From positions 1 to 48,410 of the forward strand of contig MLAK01000651.1 of the NCBI GenBank assembly GCA_001839685.1: DNA of 48,410 nt, in the 5' to 3' direction. This document shows positions 27,404-36,121 of this stretch, one piece after another (positions within the stretch are counted from its first letter, which is position 1; every line of letters begins with the position of its first letter). The translations under genes were made by a program, and so were the position numbers. The notes beneath the pieces were generated by a model. It had not been told where the DNA came from, did no database searches, and was given only the letters and a program-made list of their open reading frames with translations. Origin of the DNA: Tritrichomonas foetus. Lineage: Eukaryota; Parabasalia; Tritrichomonadida; Tritrichomonadidae.

Positions 27404-28006
27404 ATGACTGAGAACGAAACTGCGATGCCTATGCGTGTTATTCCAAGGATACCGAACAATTCTGTCATTGTTCGGTGTCAGTGCCGTCTTCGTGCACCAT
27501 CAGGCGAAATGATTCAATGCTCAAGATGTGGATGTTATTCTCATCAAAAATGCGTGAAAGTGCAAATCCCATTTATATGCAGTTACTGTCACATTGCTTC
27601 ACAGAAGCTTCTTCTTGAGCGCTTTAATAAAACTGCCACTAAATCTGGAATAGTCATTGATAGAACCAAGCTGCATGTTCACCTGATTAATGAAAAGACT
27701 CCGCTTGAAGTGTGTGAGCTGAGGGAGCATACTTACGCATGTGGACATGTTGGTGAACTTCTCAGACATCTTGTAAACTATGTTGCTTCACTTGACCTCT
27801 CGCTTTGCACGCTTGAAAAGCATCTTTCCAATCCTGTCTATAAGCCGATAGAGGAAGAACTCAAAAAGGCGATTGAAAACAATCGGAAGCTCTACGTCAG
27901 GCACACATCAATACTAATGGAAATACTCGAGAAATATGAAACAGCAAAGAAAAACCAAAACGTGCTTCCTGATTTCAGAGACGCGATTATTCAGGAGCTT
28001 CTTTAA
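27404..28006 (+). CDS. PHD-finger protein
   Basis: A 200-residue protein with one PHD-type zinc finger near the N-terminus: C-x1-C (CQC), C-x2-C (CSRC), H (YSHQKC with His four residues after) and C-x2-C (CSYC), in the C4HC3 order. Such fingers read histone H3 tails, often methylated Lys4. The remaining 130 residues (LHVHLINEKTPLEVCELREH on) are helical and without known domain; a single-domain reader subunit of a chromatin complex is likely. An upstream in-frame ATG at 27353 would add 17 hydrophobic residues (ITGKNIFLIFQLQTK); I prefer 27404 because a TCAATT initiator-like string lies between the two. GC content is raised relative to its flanks. Confidence 0.82.
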   Translation: MTENETAMPMRVIPRIPNNSVIVRCQCRLRAPSGEMIQCSRCGCYSHQKCVKVQIPFICSYCHIASQKLLLERFNKTATKSGIVIDRTKLHVHLINEKTPLEVCELREHTYACGHVGELLRHLVNYVASLDLSLCTLEKHLSNPVYKPIEEELKKAIENNRKLYVRHTSILMEILEKYETAKKNQNVLPDFRDAIIQELL

Positions 28007-28647
28007 AGTGTTGGTTTTATCCCCTTGCTGGTCAAAAATGAACAATGTTGTGAAGCATTATTTGATTTTAATTTAATGTGTTAAAAATAATAACTCAATC
28101 TCTAAAATGAACTTTTTATTTTCATTATTCATTTTCCAGTTCACTTATTTAGCAAAAGTCCAGAGAGATTTTTATTAATCAATTTTTTCATATACACTTT
28201 TTCTGGAAAGTGTCCAGATGAATGTGACTCATAAAATTCAAATATATTACATCATCAAATAAGATAATAATTCTGTAAACATCGAAAAAGTGAGCTGGAA
28301 CAACCTCTTTCCTTCTAACAACTCAACAGCTTTTGATTATTTATTTCTTCTTAAAGAGCTCTTTGTTTTCTTTTTCTTATTTCTGGACAAACCCTTTTTA
28401 TTATGGTGCCCCGGATTGACCTTTGTTTCTCTTTTTATCAATGCCAAAATCATTCCTCTGATTTCCCCATGAAACGAGTGCTCAACATTCTCACTTCATT
28501 TCTTGAATGAAACAAGCCAATCATAATTCCGGTGTATCTTTTCTTGAAATGAGTTTGGCATCGTGAATTCATGATGAGCAAAAAAACGAAAAAGAAATAA
28601 AACATTTATTAGGAATTAGTTAAAATAAATCGATTTATTTAATCAAT
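28007..28647. other. Convergent spacer with a locally open region
   Basis: Separates the PHD gene and the cysteine protease gene, which point at each other. The part 28337-28605 is less AT-rich and unusually open in several frames; see the entry at 28337-28561. Confidence 0.4.
28337..28561 (-). pseudogene. Possible small basic reading frame with an in-frame TGA
   Basis: From an ATG at 28561 a minus-strand frame of 75 codons is broken once, by TGA at 28496-28498. The second part (38 codons from the ATG at 28453) ends in a Lys/Arg-rich tail, HNKKGLSRNKKKKTKS, like a ribosomal or nucleolar protein. A different frame from the ATG at 28605 is also open for 51 codons, and the plus strand is open too, so this could be chance in a less AT-rich patch. 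I do not recognise a family. Confidence 0.2.
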
Positions 28648-29607
28648 TTAGATTTGTGGGATGATGACATCTGTAGCAACACCACATTGGTTGTTCTTGC
28701 CGCGGACCATACGGACGTATCCCTTTTCACCCCATGATGTACCCCATGAGTTACGGACGATCCAGTATTTGGTTGATCCTTCAACACCGAAACCGACAAG
28801 GCCGACGGCGTGGTCAAGGTATGTTGGGTTGCATGATGGTTCGTCATAGATACCGCCACTGTAGAGTTGGAATGACCAGTTTGAGGCATCGATGGCAACT
28901 GAAACAACACCATCCTTTTCGCAGGCAGCAGCAAGAGCATCTTCGTCTTGTGATTCTGTTGGTCTGTAGTATGAAGAGAATTTGCAGACACCCTTAGCGC
29001 TGTCATATCTGCAGGATTGGTCATATCCGACGTATGGATAGTCTGCTTGTTTCATCCAAAGACCATTTTGGAATTGGAGGACATAATCGTATGAGAGATA
29101 TTCGTCACCACCACCGCAGCCATAGCATGTGACAACGCAGTCGACGAGGTTTTGTTCTGAAAGGTCTGGTAATTCCTTGTTGACGAAAGCCCATTGGGAT
29201 TCCATAGCTTGGATAACTGAGAAGGCCCAGCAAGATCCGCATCCACCTTGGTCCTTGATTGGGTTGACAATTCCTGAATCACGCCAGTCGACGGAGTCTT
29301 TGTTTGGCTTAGCGTTTGTTTTGGTGGCAGCTTTCTTTGATGGGGAGGAAGTTGATTTATGGCCGAGGAGTTGTTTGTATTCAGCTGGTGTGTAGGCAGC
29401 GAACTTGTTCATTGCGACTGTGAATGAGTGTCCAGCAGCGTTGAATTCGTTAACGCGGCGTTGGTTGGAAAGGAAGATACCAAGACGGAATTGGTATTCA
29501 TCGCCTGTGTAATATTGGTTGCTTGAGCGCATCCATGAAAGGAATGATTTTTCTTCATGGGCACTAAGTAAGGCTCTGCAGGAAACGAGTCCGATTAAAG
29601 CAAACAT
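28648..29607 (-). CDS. Papain-family cysteine protease, cathepsin L-like (C1A)
   Basis: A 319-residue preproenzyme. A short signal peptide (about 1-15) is followed by an inhibitory propeptide (about 16-103) with an ERFNIN-like pattern (FRLGIFLSNQRRVNEFN) and MNKFAAYT in the place of the GNFD motif. The mature enzyme begins near DSVDWRD (104-110). The catalytic set is intact: oxyanion Gln120, nucleophile Cys126 in GGCGSCWAF, His266 in LDHAVGLVGFG and Asn286 in VRNSWGTSWG. Clan CA cysteine proteases are major secreted and lysosomal enzymes of trichomonads, used for protein breakdown and host-tissue attack. Between propeptide and mature enzyme lies a Ser/Lys/Thr-rich linker (84-103). GC content is clearly higher than in the flanks, a sign of strong expression. 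Two TCACT initiators precede the ATG. Confidence 0.97.
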   Translation of the reverse strand: MFALIGLVSCRALLSAHEEKSFLSWMRSSNQYYTGDEYQFRLGIFLSNQRRVNEFNAAGHSFTVAMNKFAAYTPAEYKQLLGHKSTSSPSKKAATKTNAKPNKDSVDWRDSGIVNPIKDQGGCGSCWAFSVIQAMESQWAFVNKELPDLSEQNLVDCVVTCYGCGGGDEYLSYDYVLQFQNGLWMKQADYPYVGYDQSCRYDSAKGVCKFSSYYRPTESQDEDALAAACEKDGVVSVAIDASNWSFQLYSGGIYDEPSCNPTYLDHAVGLVGFGVEGSTKYWIVRNSWGTSWGEKGYVRMVRGKNNQCGVATDVIIPQI

Positions 29608-29611
29608 AACT

Positions 29612-29621
29612 AGTGAAGTGA
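29612..29621 (-). promoter_or_regulatory. Double initiator TCACTTCACT of the cysteine protease gene
   Basis: On the minus strand two overlapping TCAYW matches (29617-29621 and 29612-29616) stand within 14 nt of the ATG. Either would give a very short 5' UTR. Confidence 0.5.
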
Positions 29622-30121
29622 CTTATCGATATGCAAATCGTTTAACTTTTTAAATGCATTATAACAGAGTTATGTGAAAAATCAAGAGCTTTTTAGGTCA
29701 TTTGTCCCATGAAATTCACCATATGAATTAGGATTCAAGAATTTGTGAAAGAAAGTAAAAAATATTCTCAATTTTTCAGAGGTCGGTTACCATAACGAAT
29801 CCTACTGTGTTTTTTTGGGAAAGAAAAAAGCTAGCTTATTATTAATGTGTGGTTTGAGTTGCTTATGAATTCTTGAGAATTGTGTGAATTCAGAAATAAA
29901 TTCAATTCATATATTATCAAACTTTGATTTTATAATGAAAAATAAATGACAATATCAGCACGTTAAGTAGAGTAAAAGCAGAATACTGAGGAAAAAAGAA
30001 CTTATGATAGAAATAATTTATATTATATCAAAAATTTGATGAGTCAATATGAAAACATTCAAAAAGGCTTAGTACCAAATGACGAATAATGTCCTGTCTA
30101 ACTGAACCAATATTGCCCAAT

Positions 30122-30167
30122 CTTCAATGTAATCATGATATCTGTGTATGAAGAGATTACATTGAAG
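30122..30167. repeat. Perfect 13-bp inverted repeat (hairpin)
   Basis: CTTCAATGTAATC at 30122-30134 and its exact complement GATTACATTGAAG at 30155-30167 enclose a 20-nt loop. It is not at a gene end, so it is not obviously a terminator. Confidence 0.6.
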
Positions 30168-30532
30168 TATAGAGTCAGATAATCATTAAATTTTAAGATC
30201 TACAGTGACAATTTTTTCTGAATTCATCACATATGAAACATGATATTTGACTATTGCCTTATTTCCGTTTTTGTTAAACAAGTTAGTAAATTATAAATAT
30301 TTGTAGAAATCATTATTTTGCATCACTGTCAACTCAAAAGATATCTATCATGATATGAGATAACTATCATTTTTTCTGGGAATATCTGGTCATTTAATCA
30401 CAAATAATAAACGTACTCTCATTGTATTTTTAATGTTGCAGATTTTTTTTTTTAGTGCTTTATATAAATTTGAATATGCAGACATTTTCTGAAACTTTTT
30501 CAGACTAGCATTTTCTGATTATTGTCAACAGA

Positions 30533-31120
30533 ATGAATCAAAATGTCTACCGCGTCGTTGCAATTGGTGATACAACTGTTGGAAAAACCTCTATTGTCGG
30601 TCAACTTGTAAATCAATCTTTTAACTCCAAAGAACAAACAACGGTTGGCGCCATGTTTGTTTTATATTCAGAAATGGTCGATGAAATATTAGTCGAAATG
30701 CAAATTTGGGATACGGCTGGACAAGAGAAATTCAGATCTCTTGGCCCAATTTATTATCGAGAAGCAGCAGCCGCAATTATCGTATTTGATAGAACATCCT
30801 TTCCAACTTTTGAAAACATGCAATCATGGATTGAAAAGTTTACAGAAATTGCTGGAAGCGAAGCCATTATCGTAATCGTCGGAAATAAAACCGACTTAGT
30901 TGACGATATTGTTGTTTCTGAAGAGCAAGCCCAAACGTGGGCCAATGAGCACGGTTATGCTTACTTCTCTACATCTGCAAAAGATAGCGAAAGTGTAAAA
31001 AGTGTTTTTCATCATATTGCAAAAGCCATTCTTGATAATAACGGGAAAAAATTTGCAGTTGTTCAGTCGGGCCCATCTTCTCTTGATATTCACGAAACAG
31101 AGAAGAAATGTGCATGCTAG
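30533..31120 (+). CDS. Rab small GTPase, Rab5/Rab21-like
   Basis: A 195-residue Rab. P-loop GDTTVGKTS (12-20), switch I TTVGAMF, WDTAGQEKF (59-67), NKTD (118-121), STSAKDS and C-terminal KKCAC giving a C-x-C prenylation site. LGPIYYREAAAAIIVFD matches the Rab5/Rab21/Rab22 group (LGPIYYR), which act on early endosomes. The usual DIT after this strand is DRT, and the effector loop is slightly unusual, so it is a diverged member. Catalytic Gln64 is kept. TGTCAACAGA stands directly before the ATG and may serve as initiator. An AATAAA-like signal lies about 25 nt after the stop. Confidence 0.93.
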   Translation: MNQNVYRVVAIGDTTVGKTSIVGQLVNQSFNSKEQTTVGAMFVLYSEMVDEILVEMQIWDTAGQEKFRSLGPIYYREAAAAIIVFDRTSFPTFENMQSWIEKFTEIAGSEAIIVIVGNKTDLVDDIVVSEEQAQTWANEHGYAYFSTSAKDSESVKSVFHHIAKAILDNNGKKFAVVQSGPSSLDIHETEKKCAC

Positions 31121-31645
31121 TTCATGAAAGTATTTGTTGTTTTGTAAATAAACCTTTTTTACTCGTACAAAAAATTTATTATTCATGCATTTTTTTAATT
31201 TATCTTGAGTTTAATTGCAAAAAGATGATGTGTTCTCCTTGCTTATACACCACGACATGATTTGCAAAAGTGTTCAACCAAACTGTTGTGTTTCTCACTT
31301 AAAGAAAATTTGAAATTCGTTTTCGAATATTAGGATTGGTTTTATATCAATCACATTATAATTTATAAATGTAGTAATTCGTTTTCCGAAAATTGAATTA
31401 CATAAATGGTGTTATTCGACAAGTTCATCAATCAAGGAACTTATTCCGTAATTTGACTAAAAAACAGACAAGAAAGCAAACTTTTTCAATATATTTTTAA
31501 TCGTTAGTAAAAATAAGCGGTGATATTGAATAATTATTTTATTTAACAAAATGAAAATAAAAATTTGGATTTATAAAGAAAGAAAAACATGTTTAATTAA
31601 AATAAACCGTATATTAAAATACACTTCAACAATGCAACAGAAATT
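31121..31645. other. Convergent 3' spacer
   Basis: AT-rich, tail to tail, no reading frame or repeat of note. Confidence 0.4.
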
Positions 31646-32158
31646 TTATATTCCAAGAACTCTCAATTCTTTATGAGTCGGATTAATATAATCTATCTGA
31701 CAATGTCTTCTTTCTGAGTCATATTCTTCTTGGCATGCATTCTCATATGATTGGTTGTCTTTTGCTCTTTTTCGAATCCATTCTCGCTCATTATTTGAAA
31801 TTTGGCGCCGAGTTGATTTCACCGATTCTGCTCTCAATCTGACAAAATTTTCTTTATAAGGTGAATGCATTTGCTTTTTGATTTCCTTCCGCTTCATTTC
31901 AGAATCAAAGTCGCGTTTATATATTTTGTCTATCTTGTCAATCTCTCTGTAGTAAAAAACCGGCCCAGTCAGTGTCCTCGGTGATGCCTGGGGTTGGAAT
32001 AACTGTTTCTTCTTAGAACGGCGAGATGTTTGAAGTGGCGAAGGATCTGACGATCTTAAGCTTGTCGAGCTTCTAGGATTTGTTCGAACGTTGTATTGGT
32101 TGCTGAATCGGTTGATTGAAGAATTGGGTGAAAAAGAAGAGTTTGTTGATCTGCGCAT
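31646..32158 (-). CDS. Basic protein of unknown function
   Basis: A 170-residue, strongly basic protein from the ATG at 32158 (a TTG one codon earlier is not needed). The N-terminal third is Ser/Arg/Asn-rich and probably disordered (TNSSFSPNSS, SSTSLRSSDPSP, RRSKKKQ); the rest is charged helix (FYYREIDKIDKIYKRDF, RKEIKKQMHSPYKENF, NEREWIRKRAKDNQ). No known domain, signal or membrane segment. Its Ser-Pro and Thr-Pro sites suggest phosphorylation. A cytoskeleton-associated or nucleic-acid-binding role would suit the charge but is not shown. A TCACA initiator lies 6 nt upstream, supporting a real gene. It is divergent from the DHHC-family gene across 299 bp. Confidence 0.75.
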   Translation of the reverse strand: MRRSTNSSFSPNSSINRFSNQYNVRTNPRSSTSLRSSDPSPLQTSRRSKKKQLFQPQASPRTLTGPVFYYREIDKIDKIYKRDFDSEMKRKEIKKQMHSPYKENFVRLRAESVKSTRRQISNNEREWIRKRAKDNQSYENACQEEYDSERRHCQIDYINPTHKELRVLGI

Positions 32159-32164
32159 CAAAAT

Positions 32165-32169
32165 TGTGA
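32165..32169 (-). promoter_or_regulatory. Initiator TCACA of the basic-protein gene
   Basis: Minus strand TTCACAATTTTG runs directly into the ATG at 32158; it matches TCAYW and supports that start. Confidence 0.5.
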
Positions 32170-32457
32170 ATGGTGAAATAGAAATGACCTATTGGGAAGA
32201 TCATTTTCAATGTTTATTCAAATTTTGAAGTCGAAACGAACATTTTCAATGTAATTTGCAAATTTTCTATCACCAGATGAACATCAGATATTGAAAATTC
32301 CAAATGGGGAATTATTTACATTTTTATCTTATTATTTGGAGTAACCCATGATTTCAAAAAAATGACTTTATTAGGAATGACACTCAGAAATATGTGAACT
32401 TTTTCTAAGGTATCGTTGACTATTTAAACTCATAAAATCCCTTTTCGATCAACTCGC

Positions 32458-33549
32458 ATGCAGAACCAAACAGAACAAGATGAATCGATGCCATTTATGT
32501 CAGAGGCATTTACAAAAGCGGGTGTTCCACATTTGACCAAATGGCGCCCTTTGTTTCTTAATCAATCGAATTTTTGGATCATCACAGATTTTCCTTCATT
32601 TATTTATTATCGGCATTTGAAAATTTCGCTTTTTCCTTATTCAGCATTTCGTTTCTTATTTTTAATTTCGATTTTTATTTGGAAGTATCAACTTTATGAT
32701 TATCACTTTTCAAGTTTAAACTTTTATTTTTACTATATGCTTTTCTCATACATAATGTTAGCCATTAGTTTGGGCAGAGTGGTTCTGACCAATCCTGGGT
32801 ACCTTCCGTTTTTCTATCCAGCTGCCGGCGGCCGAAAAACCTTCACAGATGAAGAATATCATTCTGGCCGAGCCTGGTCAGACAAACAAATTGAATGGGC
32901 GAGGAAACAAGCACGTCCTCATCGTTCAACATTTTCTGAATCTGTCGGGTATTACGTTTTGAGAGGCGATCATCTCTGCCATTGGATTTCTTCATGGGTT
33001 GGATTGAAAAACCATCGATATTTTATGATTTTTGTCACTTTTAGTGCAATTTATCTTGACTCTATTTTGATCGAAACACTTTATTTCATTTATTATTATC
33101 ATGAGAAACATTCTATACCATTTTATATCTTTGCTTTATCAACAACTGGATTTTTTGGGTTTGTTTTTACTAATCAAATGTTATCTCAATTCTTCCAGAT
33201 TTCACGCAATTATCTTTCTATTGAAATAATGAAACGACAATTAATTTTTTATGACAATGGATGTTTGAATAACTGGTCTGAAATTTGTGGACCAACTAAA
33301 TATATGTTTTTATGGCCTTTCCCATGTTTTTCACTCACACCAACTGTGGATGGATTCGATTATCCAGAATATACAGGTCCTTCTATTTCAAAAAATAATC
33401 AGCAACCAATCGAACAAGAAAATAGAAATATTAATGAATATTATCCGAACTTTGATGCAGATGCATTCGTAAAAAATGAACGAAATGATGCAAGTACTTT
33501 TAGTAATCCAAATAATAGCAGTAATAGAAATACCTCATCATTACTCTAA
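32458..33549 (+). CDS. DHHC-family (S-acyltransferase-like) membrane protein without zinc ligands
   Basis: A 363-residue, four-span membrane protein of the palmitoyltransferase family. Membrane helices are at about 63-79, 86-108, 187-210 and 222-240. NPG (112-114) takes the place of the DPG motif after the second helix, and DNGCLNNWSEICGP (266-279) matches the PaCCT motif after the fourth. The core region RPHRS...VLRGDHLCHWISSWVG aligns over its whole length with the family pattern RSHHC..C..CV...DHHCPW..NCVG, but the signature is DHLC (171-174) and every zinc-binding Cys and His before and after it is replaced (HHCxxCxxC by TFSESVGYY; NC by SW). The acyl-accepting Cys of DHHC remains. It is either an enzyme that folds without zinc or a non-catalytic relative. 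The tail is Asn/Glu-rich. GATCAACTCGC precedes the ATG. Confidence 0.85.
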   Translation: MQNQTEQDESMPFMSEAFTKAGVPHLTKWRPLFLNQSNFWIITDFPSFIYYRHLKISLFPYSAFRFLFLISIFIWKYQLYDYHFSSLNFYFYYMLFSYIMLAISLGRVVLTNPGYLPFFYPAAGGRKTFTDEEYHSGRAWSDKQIEWARKQARPHRSTFSESVGYYVLRGDHLCHWISSWVGLKNHRYFMIFVTFSAIYLDSILIETLYFIYYYHEKHSIPFYIFALSTTGFFGFVFTNQMLSQFFQISRNYLSIEIMKRQLIFYDNGCLNNWSEICGPTKYMFLWPFPCFSLTPTVDGFDYPEYTGPSISKNNQQPIEQENRNINEYYPNFDADAFVKNERNDASTFSNPNNSSNRNTSSLL

Positions 33550-34023
33550 TTTAATTTTTCCATTAATGTGAATTAAAACTACATGTAATGTTATATAATA
33601 TTAATTTGATTAAAATAACTTCTATTTATTTAATTCTTTTTTAGATATTTCAGATCTAATATAGCTTGAATTTTGGTTGATAAAATAATATTAATGGATA
33701 GTAACTTGTACAGAAAAGTTTTTCGAAAAATATATTGATAATGTAAGTGTTTACATGATAATAACCATATTTCCGAGAGTAGAGAGTTATTTCTCAACGA
33801 TATTAATTAACTAAAATCCAAATTAGTTCATGAATCTAATAATAATCCAATAAAATCGCGTTCCTTCTAGCAAATGAATGTCACAAAAAATCAACAAAAC
33901 CATTATTATTTTCCCATTAAAATATATTCATATATCTACAAAAAAGAGAAAAAAGTAAAACAAGAAAAACGAATTCAAAATATAAAATTTATTCACAAAT
34001 TTATACAGATAATTTAAAATGAG
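33550..34023. other. Convergent 3' spacer
   Basis: AT-rich, tail to tail between the DHHC-family and GT31-like genes. Nothing recognised. Confidence 0.4.
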
Positions 34024-35058
34024 TTATTCCATAATGCAAATACTTTCTTCACCATTTTGCTGCACCCAGTAAAGATTGTCTGGGAGATTGTCAATATAAT
34101 TTTCCCAATCACTCATTGTCATTTGGTGATTTTTGTCATGGAAGAAAACTGTTTTCTTTAAGTTGGAAAGTCGGTTTGGGCAATATTTTGGTTGGTTTTC
34201 GATTTGAGAAGACGAACAAGTATTTGGTTTCTCCAAATTATTTTTCGGTGTGAAGATTCCCATGAATGCCGAAGAAGCTCCATCACTTACTTCAAAGCCA
34301 ACTTTCTTCAATAGCGAAGAAAAATAAATTTCCTCTGGTTTTTCATTTTTGATGATTTCTTTCAACCATTCTTCGCTTGCTTCAAAAAGTTGTTTTGCCA
34401 TCTGTCTGGACATTAAAACGCCACTTCCTCCGTGAAGGAAAGGTGTATCAATATCGATACAATCACCAAAAATAAATGATTTATTTGTTGGATCAGGAAG
34501 TGAAGTGAAAAATGTTGGAAATTCATTCATATTTACAAAAGTGTCATCAACTCCTCTGAAAAGCCATTCAGAAGTGGAATTTTGGAGAAAATATTCTAAT
34601 GCATGAATTTCTTTAATTGCTAAATCTAAATTCTTATAATTACTGGAATCAACTTCAATTGAATTGGCCAAGTTGGTCAATCTTTGAGAACGAGGAATTG
34701 ACCAATATTGTTTATAGGTTTTATTATCACTTTCAATGTAAGTGAAAAACAGGCCGCCTGAAAATCGTGTTTGCATGAATGCTCCTCCCCAGGTATTCAT
34801 AAGATCGGGAATTCTTTCGTACGACGAGTTTGATGTCATTAAAATAATCGCCATTCTAGAATTTGACGTTCTTGCTTTGTAATACTTTGGATGCTTCCGT
34901 AGTTCTTCGTCTGAAAGTGTGGGAACGTATTCGGCTTGATTGACTGATCTACAATTGAGAAAGTAGGGCTGGATCAAGAAAACGAGAACAACGAGCGCGA
35001 ATGTGATTAGACCGAGTGAACCTCGAGCGACAATTGAGGGATGGATTTTATAACTCAT
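34024..35058 (-). CDS. GT31/Fringe-like glycosyltransferase, type II membrane protein
   Basis: A 344-residue Golgi-type protein from the ATG at 35058 (the frame is open upstream to a TTG only). One signal-anchor helix (about 14-33) is followed by a lumenal catalytic domain. FRGVDDTFVNM (168-177) is the DxD-like metal site of the beta-1,3-glycosyltransferase superfamily, HGGSGVLMSRQMAK (209-222) matches the GGAG-like acceptor loop, and PEEIYFSSLLKKVGF (241-255) takes the place of the PDDVxVG motif. FMGIF and HDKNHQMT close the domain as in Fringe and C1GALT relatives. It would add a sugar to a glycoprotein or glycolipid in the Golgi; donor and acceptor cannot be told. Length is normal for the family. 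Together with the PMT gene it marks surface glycan synthesis. Confidence 0.8.
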   Translation of the reverse strand: MSYKIHPSIVARGSLGLITFALVVLVFLIQPYFLNCRSVNQAEYVPTLSDEELRKHPKYYKARTSNSRMAIILMTSNSSYERIPDLMNTWGGAFMQTRFSGGLFFTYIESDNKTYKQYWSIPRSQRLTNLANSIEVDSSNYKNLDLAIKEIHALEYFLQNSTSEWLFRGVDDTFVNMNEFPTFFTSLPDPTNKSFIFGDCIDIDTPFLHGGSGVLMSRQMAKQLFEASEEWLKEIIKNEKPEEIYFSSLLKKVGFEVSDGASSAFMGIFTPKNNLEKPNTCSSSQIENQPKYCPNRLSNLKKTVFFHDKNHQMTMSDWENYIDNLPDNLYWVQQNGEESICIME

Positions 35059-35584
35059 GAATTGGAAATAATAAATCGTTAAATGGTTAATCAAGATTCT
35101 ATTAACTTTGTTGGCTGAGAAATTGAATTGAATTTCACCGTCAAAATATTAAACACTATATGTAAATAGTACAAGTTTTTTTGATGAACATGTAAGGTCA
35201 AATGAAAAGTCAAATTAACGAAAAGTGTTCACAGCAAAGCTAGTCGCCTTTGAAATTTAAACTTAACTTTCTGTGAAGATTTTATTTGAAAAAAATGGAA
35301 ATTTAATAATAAAATATATGAAAAATAATTCACACTGACCTATACTACATAATGGCCTACTTTATTATATATGACCTTCTTCTGATTTCTAAAAAAAAAC
35401 ATGAATTATTTTTTATTAGAATTTTGATTTTTGAATGTGTAAAAAATAGAATATTTCGTTGGTACATTTAGACAAGCTTCAAGAGAATGTATGTACATGA
35501 ACTTTGCCTAAAGAAGTCAGTATATATAAAAGATTATGAAAAGTTGTATAGGATTGATGTTTACAAAATTCGTATGAAATAATT
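35059..35584. other. Spacer with three AGGTCA-type sites
   Basis: Upstream of the GT31-like gene and downstream of the Sgf11-like gene. AAGGTCA at 35194-35200 and its reverse complement form TGACCT at 35336-35341 and 35372-35377. A 39-codon frame at 35352 (+) is judged not coding. Confidence 0.4.
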
Positions 35585-35935
35585 TTACTTGTTTCCATCA
35601 AACAAAATGTTGAATGTATAAATTTGACGTTCAGCATACGGGCATGGTGTCTGTGGAATCAGCCTGGACTGGGTTTGAAGGCGAAAATGCTCATCACGAC
35701 GGGACGGTTCTTGTTTGACGGTTTCGTGTAATTGCTGGTGTGTTGCCAAGTGTGCAGCGCTCACCTGCCTGTTGCACTCTGGGCAATTTACGATTCTGAC
35801 TGGAGTTTCACCTGGCGCGTATCCAAAGAATGGCGGTTCTGAGTCTTCGTTAGGAATGCGATCGTGTATTCCATGGATTGGATGGATTGAACGAGGAACA
35901 TGAAGAATTCTTTGTTGGTTTCCTTCTTCACTCAT
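35585..35935 (-). CDS. Sgf11/ATXN7-like zinc-finger protein
   Basis: A 116-residue protein with one compact zinc finger, NCPECNRQVSAAHLATHQQLH (about 49-69): C-x2-C-x11-H-x3-H. Spacing and filling residues match the SAGA-type finger of Sgf11/ATXN7L3 (CPxCxR-V-A-x-x-A-H), except that the fourth ligand is His in place of Cys. In yeast and animals that finger binds nucleosomal DNA in the deubiquitinase module of SAGA, with Ubp8 and Sus1, neither of which is in this window. The N-terminus is His/Pro/Ile-rich (SIHPIHGIHDRIP), the C-terminus basic. A plain C2HH DNA-binding finger is the alternative. It is divergent from the gene at 36122 over 186 bp, and an AAGGTCA string sits in that promoter. Confidence 0.6.
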   Translation of the reverse strand: MSEEGNQQRILHVPRSIHPIHGIHDRIPNEDSEPPFFGYAPGETPVRIVNCPECNRQVSAAHLATHQQLHETVKQEPSRRDEHFRLQTQSRLIPQTPCPYAERQIYTFNILFDGNK

Positions 35936-36121
35936 GATTTGGGGAATTTTGTTTTTGACCTTATTTGGCTAATTAATTGACTAAGTTTGTTTCATGAATA
36001 TTTCATGAAAATATTCTGACGTTAAATGTTCTGTGTATTGAAATGATTGAATCGCTAACGATCAAAAATAGTCAAATATTTGGCCAAATACTATTATCAT
36101 AACGATTAAAAATATCCAAAA

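Larger units (their letters stand above)
29608..30532. other. Head-to-head spacer with a hairpin
   Basis: About 0.9 kb of AT-rich promoter DNA between the cysteine protease and Rab genes. It contains TAGGTCA at 29694-29700 and the perfect inverted repeat at 30122-30167. No coding signal seen. Confidence 0.4.

Noticed and set aside
35352..35471. 39-codon plus-strand frame starting MAYFIIYDLLL.
   Set aside because: Short, Ile/Phe/Lys-rich as expected from AT-rich DNA, and within a promoter-side spacer.
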